This document shows positions 16,924 through 23,323 of a DNA stretch of 64,000 nt, one piece after another. The notes beneath the pieces were generated by a model that saw only the letters and a list, made by a program, of their open reading frames with translations, was not told where the DNA came from and did no database searches. Source of the stretch: an uncultured Fibrobacter sp. (GTDB lineage: Bacteria; Fibrobacterota; Fibrobacteria; Fibrobacterales; Fibrobacteraceae); NCBI GenBank assembly GCA_946414075.1, contig CAMKNA010000003.1, forward strand, positions 43,950-107,949, in the 5' to 3' direction. Within the stretch, counting starts at the first letter, position 1, and each line of letters begins with the position of its first letter. Position numbers and translations under genes: made by a program.

Positions 16924-18147
16924 TTATCCCGGGTAATACACCGTCAACACATCGGGGCCAAGCATGGCCGATTCCTTGGCGACGGCGGAATCAGGCAAGC
17001 CGGGGAATAGCAGACTCTCGCGGCCTTCCTGGGCAACAGGCCTTTCTACGGAAGGATCGGTGGATTTCCACAGGTCCAGGCGGTTCCACAAGGGCGAGGC
17101 TTTTTCACCTTGAGCAGTCGAACCGCTGTAAATCTTTTCAGACAAATGCGCACCAGGTTCCACCATCAGGCGATGCATACCCCGGCGGGAAAGTTCTTCT
17201 AGCATGTGCGTCCAGTTTTCTTCAAAGGTATTGCCACTTAAAAGGATTGTTTCACTTTTGATAGCAGGCTGTTCAACGCAAGTGAACACAAGAGAAGCGG
17301 CGTTCTCTTTGTCGGCTCCATTTCCACACGAAAAGAACTTCAATCCTGAAATTTCCGATTCCGTAAATTTGCGATGTCCAGCCCACAAAACCTTCACAGG
17401 GCTGTTGCCGTGAGCATATCGAACATCCAGAGAAGGGTTATCGGCAAGGAGCGTTCCCGCCCCCACCAGAATGGCGTCGCTCATGGCCCGCAGTTCATGG
17501 TTCCAGCAGGCGGCTCCCTGCCCTGTAATGCGCAAGGGGGCGGGAACACCCCGGTTATCCAGCATTCCCATGAAACCGTTTTCAGAGACGGCAACCTTCA
17601 CTTCCACAAATGTTCTCTTATTGCATACAAAATAATCGTAGGCTTCAAAGAACCTTTCTATTTCAGCAAAGACTACAGAGCCGTCGTTTTCCGATTCATC
17701 TGGAGCGAGAGTCATGCAACCTTCGGCAGAACAGCTGTCGCTCCAGCCGCTTTCGGCATGGGCCCGCAGACAGGCGTCCTTGCCCTCGTACACCTTGACG
17801 CCAGCGGCTTCTAGAATGCCACGGCTTTTCCCACGGACCTGTGGATTCGGGTCTGCATGGGCGTAATAGACTTCGGAGATTCCTGTCTCAATGATGGCCT
17901 TTGTGCAGGGGGGCGTGCGACCGTAGTGGCAGCAGGGCTCCAGCGTCACGAACAAGGCCGCGCCGCGGGCCAGTTCGCCCGCGTCACGCAGAGCCATGAC
18001 TTCGGCATGGGCGTTCCCGGGGCTCTGCGTACGCCCCCTGCCCACTACCAAGCCATCCTTCACCACAACGGCACCTACCGCCGGGTTCGGGCGGCTAATG
18101 CCTACTGCGAAGAATGACTCTTCGAGTGCGAGCTGCAGGTAATTCAT
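16924..18147 (-). CDS. ribD: Bifunctional pyrimidine deaminase/reductase RibD
   Basis: 407 residues, longer than the usual 360-370. The deaminase half has H47-A-E49 and the zinc PCC-x7-C set (71-81). The reductase half begins near residue 180 (FVEVKVAVSENGFM) and has HELRAMSDAILVGAGTLLADNP. A low-similarity stretch of about 25 residues rich in Ser, Cys and Asp (around 135-160) is inserted between the halves, and the C-terminal tail is extended and divergent. It is the first gene of the riboflavin set. The 83-bp gap upstream is too short for an FMN riboswitch and holds a TGTG palindrome instead. Confidence 0.94.
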   Translation of the reverse strand: MNYLQLALEESFFAVGISRPNPAVGAVVVKDGLVVGRGRTQSPGNAHAEVMALRDAGELARGAALFVTLEPCCHYGRTPPCTKAIIETGISEVYYAHADPNPQVRGKSRGILEAAGVKVYEGKDACLRAHAESGWSDSCSAEGCMTLAPDESENDGSVVFAEIERFFEAYDYFVCNKRTFVEVKVAVSENGFMGMLDNRGVPAPLRITGQGAACWNHELRAMSDAILVGAGTLLADNPSLDVRYAHGNSPVKVLWAGHRKFTESEISGLKFFSCGNGADKENAASLVFTCVEQPAIKSETILLSGNTFEENWTHMLEELSRRGMHRLMVEPGAHLSEKIYSGSTAQGEKASPLWNRLDLWKSTDPSVERPVAQEGRESLLFPGLPDSAVAKESAMLGPDVLTVYYPG

Positions 18148-18180
18148 GAAGCCTGGTTGTTTACTGCAAAAAAGTGACTA

Positions 18181-18230
18181 TTGTGTGGTGTGAAATTATT
18201 CACCCCACACTTCACACGCCACACTACAAA
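18181..18230. repeat. TGTG-rich imperfect palindrome, copy B
   Basis: Between the rhodanese lipoprotein stop and ribD. TTGTGTGGTGTGAA is followed by ATTATTCA, a CACCCCACAC stretch and TTCACACGCCACACTACAA, so the outer arms are inverse of each other with small bulges. Shares ATTATTCA and CACACTACA with copy A. The element ends directly at the rhodanese stop codon and could act as a weak terminator or mRNA 3' stabiliser. Confidence 0.65.
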
Positions 18231-18728
18231 CTATTTCGCCGGGAAGGCCAGGAATCCACCCACCACATTGAACACCTTCTCGTAACCATGTTCAATCAAG
18301 AAATTGGAAGCGGCCATGCTGCGCTTTCCGCTACGGCAGTAAATCAGCAGGTCCTTATCCTTGGGAAATTCCGAAAGACGCTGCTCCATTTCTTGCAGCG
18401 GAATGTTAATGGCGCCAGGAGCCATACCTTCCGCCACTTCGGCAGGAGTGCGCACATCGATCAACACGGCACCCGCCTTGCTCATTTCCAGAGCCTTGTT
18501 CCAGTCAATGTCCGTAATAGTCGCCTCAGGCGACGTCGCCTTAGCCACCTCTGCAGCGGGCGCCTCTGCTGCAGGAGCAGCCTCAGCAGCCGGGGCCGGA
18601 TCTGCAGGAGCAACAGCCGCTACCGTTGCGGGAGCCTTCTGTTCCGCAACAGCCTCTTGCTTAGGAGTTTCGTTACAGCCCATCACAACCAGAGCCATAC
18701 CGAACACAAGTCCAAACATTTTCTTCAT
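18231..18728 (-). CDS. Rhodanese-domain lipoprotein
   Basis: 165 residues. A signal peptide with lipobox VVMGC (Cys18) anchors it to a membrane; residues 20-65 are an Ala/Pro/Glu linker; 70-165 form a single rhodanese domain with LIDVRTPAEVAEGMAPGAIN and the active-site loop LIYCRSGKRS (Cys131). Catalytic Cys and loop are intact, so sulfur transfer or persulfide binding is possible in the periplasm; real substrate unknown. GAGGT lies before the ATG. It ends 83 bp upstream of ribD and begins 1 bp after the PAS protein. Confidence 0.88.
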   Translation of the reverse strand: MKKMFGLVFGMALVVMGCNETPKQEAVAEQKAPATVAAVAPADPAPAAEAAPAAEAPAAEVAKATSPEATITDIDWNKALEMSKAGAVLIDVRTPAEVAEGMAPGAINIPLQEMEQRLSEFPKDKDLLIYCRSGKRSMAASNFLIEHGYEKVFNVVGGFLAFPAK

Positions 18729-18729
18729 C

Positions 18730-19992
18730 TTATACCTCTTTGTTTTTAGGAACGATTCTTATATAAGCACACAGGGCCTGCTGAACAACGCCCATTTCCA
18801 CCTTCAGGGGAACCACATTGAAAATCATGGGTTCATCCAACTTGTCACCTTCCGACTTCCAGGACATACGGCGCCCCGTTTCGAATACTTCCGACAGGAC
18901 CCTGTTGAAGTACAGCAAGGGTTTGGAATCCACCACATCACCCAGCGCCTTGCCCTGAATTGAGGACAAATCCCTAATTCTGCAAGCATTGGCAAAGCAC
19001 TGGTTCGCACCCAGAATTTTAAAGTCCCTATCTACCCAGAAAACCCGCAGGTCTGGCAGGGACATGGCCGCCGAGAACAAGGCATTCTCGTTCTGTTCCG
19101 GGTCAAAGATAAAGTTATCCAGCATCAAATCCAGACGGTTTGCCACCCCCTGGAATACCAGATTTCCTTCTTCGTCATAACCAAGCAGGCCGCGCAGATT
19201 GAACCATAACATGCTCCCGTTCTTGCTAAACAGGCGGATTCTCACCGGCGGATACAATTTATGCTTTTCAACGACACTCTTATCGGCCCTATATTCCCGA
19301 ATATAGCGGTTCATCAATTTTTCTAAGAGTTCCACATCTTCTTCGGGCATAAGGCTTGATAATTCTATGCCACCAGCAGACTGAGGAAGCACCTGGAAGT
19401 CTTCATCCATTATGGGCGTCAAGAATTTCACCAACCTTTTCTCGACATCAATGCTCCACAAAAAAGCTCCTGTAGTCTTAATCATCAAGTCCAGGTTGTC
19501 CTGCAAAGCCTTTCGTTCCCTTCGACTTTCCTGTTCCCTGGAAATGTTCTTGAGAAAACACACATAATGGAATTCCGACATGGAGACCCGGTGGATAAAG
19601 CACCGCAGTTCGTACCACAGGATATTCTGACCATCCAACTTTATGGAAAAAAGGAAAGGGATATCCCTATGCTTTTCTGTTTCCATAAAGAAAAGACGCA
19701 TGCGGCCCCAATCCTTGGGGTCCAGTAGTTCCTGGAAGCCCTGTCCCTGGACCAGCATTTCCAAAAGGGGATCCTCTGCAAAAAGGGGCAGACTGTACAG
19801 GTATTCCAGGCGCTGGGACAATACTACAAGTCCCTCACCCACATTCTTGCCAAAGTGCTTGTAAAATTTCTGCTTCTTACGGCCATCCCTAAGCAACATG
19901 ACGCACACCACGCAGACAACCACCAGCAAAACTGCAATAGCCGCAGAGGCCAAGGCCCAGTCAATACTTCCGATTTTTGGAATCGCTGTCAT
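18730..19992 (-). CDS. Membrane-anchored PAS-repeat protein without output domain
   Basis: 420 residues. One transmembrane helix near the start (about 14-34) is followed by a cytoplasmic part with three PAS-like segments (about 45-150, 165-295, 315-415). FHYVCFLKNISREQESRRER at the end of the first PAS is the PAC-like exit helix, and FWVDRDFKILGANQCFANAC is the start of the third. No histidine kinase, GGDEF, EAL or HTH domain follows, so it may sense and pass a signal by protein contact, or be a decayed kinase. It overlaps the beta-barrel gene upstream by 32 bp. Confidence 0.65.
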   Translation of the reverse strand: MTAIPKIGSIDWALASAAIAVLLVVVCVVCVMLLRDGRKKQKFYKHFGKNVGEGLVVLSQRLEYLYSLPLFAEDPLLEMLVQGQGFQELLDPKDWGRMRLFFMETEKHRDIPFLFSIKLDGQNILWYELRCFIHRVSMSEFHYVCFLKNISREQESRRERKALQDNLDLMIKTTGAFLWSIDVEKRLVKFLTPIMDEDFQVLPQSAGGIELSSLMPEEDVELLEKLMNRYIREYRADKSVVEKHKLYPPVRIRLFSKNGSMLWFNLRGLLGYDEEGNLVFQGVANRLDLMLDNFIFDPEQNENALFSAAMSLPDLRVFWVDRDFKILGANQCFANACRIRDLSSIQGKALGDVVDSKPLLYFNRVLSEVFETGRRMSWKSEGDKLDEPMIFNVVPLKVEMGVVQQALCAYIRIVPKNKEV

Positions 19993-20752
19993 GTTTTTGA
20001 AGATACAATTTTTTTCGAACCCACAACCCGTTCCACCCTAGATTTCCATTGCCAAAGCCATGGGTTCCGCCACATTCTAAAAAATTCAGGTTCAAGACCA
20101 GTTCCACACCCACGCTGAAATGCGGAAAGGTGTAAAAGCTTGAAAGGGTCCCAAAATCAAAGAAAAACTCATGGACCAACCCCAAGGAATTACCGTCCGA
20201 TTCCACCGACAGTGAAAAAACTTTCGAGGGGGCCCAAGAAAGGCTTCCCCTGCCACCCCAAGTCTCATCGGTAAAGCCAATGGTCCAAAGGCCTCCATAA
20301 AAACCGCCCCATTGAAGCCCTGTCCCAAACTTCAACCGGTGGCGACCCCAACGAGACTCACGGGGAACCCATCCAAGCAAAGTCCCGTAGCTTGCTCCAA
20401 ATATCACAGGTCCACAGCTGTAGGCCGCATCTAGTTCCCCATAGTGTTCCCTAAAAAGTGAGTCCATTTCACTGTAGTAAAAGAAAAAGGCTATACGGTA
20501 ATCCTGGCCACCCCATTCCCCTGCGGCACCCACAGCCCATTCATCCTGTAGTTCGGGAACTGTCCAATAGGAGAAACCGAAAGCCGGCTGACCACGCCGA
20601 GCGGGATTGGAATTCCAACCCGGAAGTCCTGCCAGGTACGGCGCCCCCTTATTCACGAAGGGGACTGGGGGATCCATGGCGCAGGCAACACAGGCCCAAA
20701 GCAGAACAAGAAAAAAACTACGGCCGAACGACAATTCCAACCACCTTTTCAA
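19961..20752 (-). CDS. Outer-membrane beta-barrel-like exported protein
   Basis: 263 residues. MKRWLELSFGRSFFLVLLWACVACA is a signal peptide (a lipobox-like VACA is present but weak). The rest has regular alternating hydrophobic and aromatic residues with many Gly and Trp, as in small outer-membrane barrels (for example FGASYGTLLGW, RLKFGTGLQWGGFYGGLW, FSLSVESDGNSLGLV). No known family recognised. The start lies 35 bp inside the upstream lamin-tail-like gene in another frame and its end overlaps the PAS gene, so the three are likely co-translated. Confidence 0.6.
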   Translation of the reverse strand: MKRWLELSFGRSFFLVLLWACVACAMDPPVPFVNKGAPYLAGLPGWNSNPARRGQPAFGFSYWTVPELQDEWAVGAAGEWGGQDYRIAFFFYYSEMDSLFREHYGELDAAYSCGPVIFGASYGTLLGWVPRESRWGRHRLKFGTGLQWGGFYGGLWTIGFTDETWGGRGSLSWAPSKVFSLSVESDGNSLGLVHEFFFDFGTLSSFYTFPHFSVGVELVLNLNFLECGGTHGFGNGNLGWNGLWVRKKLYLQKHDSDSKNRKY

Positions 20753-22121
20753 AAGTTCCCGATGTCATTCTGACATAGGCGGCCCCCACCCCCGCATAGT
20801 CCTGTACAGGGACATTCCACCAGGCGTTGGACATGGCCGGGACTTTTCGCTTCCAGACTTCCTGTCCCGTGGTATCCAGTAAACTAAGCACCACATCCTG
20901 GTCACTTTCCACCTTCACCCGGAGTGGGCTCCCCCTTTTCTGCAGCACCCTGGACGACAGCTTGTACATAAAAGGTTCACGAGCGTATTTTTCGGAATTT
21001 TTCCCTTGAAAACCTGGTGTATTTTCGGCCAGTCCCGTTTTTGGATTGAACCCCAAGGGACAATCCACCGTCCACCTGTCCCAGCTGACACTATCTACAG
21101 GGACATCGCCAAAACACAGGGAAAAAGAACCGGCCGTGTTATTCAGATAACCAATAGAAGCCTGAATCAAGGCAACATCGCGATAGACAATCTGCTCCCG
21201 CAAAGCCGCCGTATCCCTGGAAACCAGCGCACTTCCGTAGGCCGCAATGGAATCACCCTCGCCACCCCAAAAGCCCCCGCGGCTGCAATGCCTAATCTTG
21301 GACAAGGGCAGTGATACCTGAGATGCGTTATAAATCTCCACCCACTCCGGCATGGGCTCCTCTGGACAATGGTGTATTTCCGTGACCAGCAGGGGCGAAT
21401 TACCCATCTGGGCAAGGAGCGTATCCAGGCTGTTATTGACGGAAATCTCGTCGTCGGGCACCTGCAAGCGCAACCAAGACGGCCCCTTAACCGGGACGGC
21501 AAAAGAGAAAAATTCGTTTATAAACAGGGAGTCGCTTTCGACGACACTAGGGTGAAACAGGTCATAGTATCGGTAATGCAACCAGGCACCCTTACAGCCG
21601 GTCAGCTTGCCGGACACCCACCAGTGGTCACCCCTGGACTCATATTCCACACGGGATATTCCGCAGTCATCAAGATCCAATTCAAATAGTGGGTTGCCGT
21701 ACCCAGGAGTCGGTTCGGCCAAAAGCCACTGGTCACCATAGCCCTTGCGCTGGAACGACTTGCCTGGCTTGGGCTTATCCAACATTACCGAATCCGTGCA
21801 GCTCCCCGCCAGCAGTGTCCAGACAGACTCCCTGGAATTAGGGAGCGCGTGGTTTCCCAGGTCCCCGCATGCAACGCCCTCCTTTTCGAGACAAAGGCCT
21901 TTCCCGTGAGAAAGGATAAGGCGATTCTCCTGCGGGTAGGCAAAACTAAGCGGAGCCTTTCCGTCCAAGGCAACAAAGAGAGACTCAGCCCTGAAGGACG
22001 AGTCCATGCGAATTTCCACAAACTCCCCCTGCTGATCCGTCACGGCCGTAGGGTCGGGAAAAAACTCCACAAACTGGGGGCACGCCACCACCAGGGAGGA
22101 GAGAAGCAAAACATATTTCAA
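20718..22121 (-). CDS. Exported protein with lamin-tail-like segments
   Basis: 467 residues from a TTG at 22121 that has GGGG seven bases upstream. The N-terminus is a short signal, possibly lipoprotein type (LLSSLVVAC). Two lamin-tail-domain-like openings are visible: VEFFPDP with GEFVEIRMD, and LLVTEIHHCPEEP with EWVEIYNAS, each followed by Gly-rich strands. The C-terminal 75 residues (SSRVLQKRGSPLRVKVESDQ then VVLSLLDTTGQEVW) resemble the FlgD-like/type IX-type sorting domain seen on secreted proteins in related phyla. A surface structural role is inference. It overlaps the barrel gene by 35 bp. Confidence 0.6.
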   Translation of the reverse strand: MKYVLLLSSLVVACPQFVEFFPDPTAVTDQQGEFVEIRMDSSFRAESLFVALDGKAPLSFAYPQENRLILSHGKGLCLEKEGVACGDLGNHALPNSRESVWTLLAGSCTDSVMLDKPKPGKSFQRKGYGDQWLLAEPTPGYGNPLFELDLDDCGISRVEYESRGDHWWVSGKLTGCKGAWLHYRYYDLFHPSVVESDSLFINEFFSFAVPVKGPSWLRLQVPDDEISVNNSLDTLLAQMGNSPLLVTEIHHCPEEPMPEWVEIYNASQVSLPLSKIRHCSRGGFWGGEGDSIAAYGSALVSRDTAALREQIVYRDVALIQASIGYLNNTAGSFSLCFGDVPVDSVSWDRWTVDCPLGFNPKTGLAENTPGFQGKNSEKYAREPFMYKLSSRVLQKRGSPLRVKVESDQDVVLSLLDTTGQEVWKRKVPAMSNAWWNVPVQDYAGVGAAYVRMTSGTFEKVVGIVVRP

Positions 22122-22142
22122 GATAAAACCCCTAGGGGTTTT
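22119..22142 (-). promoter_or_regulatory. Perfect palindrome covering the ribosome binding site of the lamin-tail-like gene
   Basis: AAAACCCCTAGGGGTTTT (22125-22142) is a perfect 18-bp palindrome lying between the M23 peptidase stop and the TTG start at 22121. Its GGGG is the only Shine-Dalgarno-like sequence for that TTG, so folding would hide the ribosome site. It could equally serve as a terminator for the peptidase gene, since the 3' arm ends in TTTT. Confidence 0.5.
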
Positions 22143-22193
22143 CCCTTACTGCTACCCCGGAGGGTGCCACCTTGCGGAACAGGTCAGGGAAGC

Positions 22194-23114
22194 TCAATCC
22201 ACGGCGTAGTCGCCGGGGAGCATATAGGCAAGAGGATTCACAGCCACATTGTTCACCCAGACTTCGTAGTGGAGGTGGGGACCAACAGAACGGCCAGTGT
22301 TTCCCATATAACCGATAATCTGGTAGCGACGGACGAACTGTCCCGGATTGACCAGGGACATCTGCATATGGCCGTAGCGGGTCACAATGCCGTTGCCATG
22401 ATTGACGGTCACAAAATTTCCAAAGGTAGAGCTCATCTGGGCCACATCCACCACCCCATCGGCGGCCGCAAAGATGGGCGTCCAGCGGTCATTGGCGATA
22501 TCCACGCCATAATGCATCTTTCCGACTTCGCCCGTGACCGGATGGACACGAGGGCCAAAAGACGATGCGTAGCGCCCCTGGGTCGGAGAAATGGAAGGAA
22601 CAAAGCGCCAGGCGGACTGTTTCTGCTTGATGTAGTCCGTCAAGTCATTGAAAGCCCCGCTGTTGTTGTCCAGCTTGCCATGCAGGCGGTTCGCCTCTTC
22701 TTTAAGGTTCGCCATCTTCTCGAAGACAGGGGATGTCTCCATGAGCAGCTTGGACTTGGGCTCCACGGAGCCACCTGTACCCAGGCTTCTCTCCTCTTCG
22801 TCGGGCAGGGGCAGACCGTACTTGGAATGAAGTCTCTGTTCATCGCCCAAAAAGTCCGCAGAGGTGCGGTTCAGGTAGTCCAGGGTTCCCTGGATCTGGG
22901 ACAGGTCGCGGTCCAGCCCGGCGCGATCTTCCAAAACATGGGCCAAGAGACCTTGATAGACCGTTGTCGCCGTAAACTGCGCCAGGAAAAGCACAAAGCC
23001 CACCACCAACATGAACTTCAACACAGGAAGCCCACGGAACACCAACGACGGCACGTGGAAGGTCACGGACCGGGAGGAATTCTGAAAGTGTATAGTGGTC
23101 TTTACAAAATTCAC
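22194..23114 (-). CDS. M23 family (LytM-type) endopeptidase, membrane anchored
   Basis: About 306 residues from a GTG at 23114; the frame stays open to 23201 and no strong Shine-Dalgarno decides the start. An internal helix (VLKFMLVVGFVLFLAQF) anchors it, a coiled-coil-like region follows, and the C-terminus is a complete M23 domain: RYASSFGPRVHPVTG, HYGVDIAND (zinc H and D), GNFVTVNHGNGIVTRYGHM and SVGPHLHYEVWVN (HxH). It should cut peptidoglycan cross-links in the periplasm during growth or division, or activate amidases if degenerate; the zinc ligands are all present. Confidence 0.9.
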   Translation of the reverse strand: MNFVKTTIHFQNSSRSVTFHVPSLVFRGLPVLKFMLVVGFVLFLAQFTATTVYQGLLAHVLEDRAGLDRDLSQIQGTLDYLNRTSADFLGDEQRLHSKYGLPLPDEEERSLGTGGSVEPKSKLLMETSPVFEKMANLKEEANRLHGKLDNNSGAFNDLTDYIKQKQSAWRFVPSISPTQGRYASSFGPRVHPVTGEVGKMHYGVDIANDRWTPIFAAADGVVDVAQMSSTFGNFVTVNHGNGIVTRYGHMQMSLVNPGQFVRRYQIIGYMGNTGRSVGPHLHYEVWVNNVAVNPLAYMLPGDYAVD

Positions 23115-23323
23115 GGGGCAAAAGATAGAAAAAAGAGAGCCCGAGAAACACCATTTCTCCGTTTTTTTCACTTTTACCCCCAAAAGTGGCGTTTTTAGCA
23201 TAAAAAGAAGGCCTTCAAAGTCCCCTAAATCCGCATTTTCTTAAAAAAACATATACATACTTAAAAGTTTTTATGTAAATTACGGAAACGGGCCCTGAAA
23301 AGCCCTTCACCCTTGGAGATATT

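Noticed and set aside
18148..18230. FMN riboswitch upstream of ribD
   Set aside because: The gap to the previous gene is only 83 bp and is filled by a TGTG palindrome; RFN-type conserved blocks are not present.
22125..22200. T-box leader upstream of the lamin-tail-like gene (GGTGGCACC-like stretch)
   Set aside because: The AGGGTGGNACCGCG core is not matched, and the gene is not an aminoacyl-tRNA synthetase or amino acid gene.
21849..23198. A 449-codon open frame on the plus strand opposite the M23 peptidase
   Set aside because: The opposite strand holds a complete M23 domain with HxxxD and HxH ligands; the plus frame has no domain.
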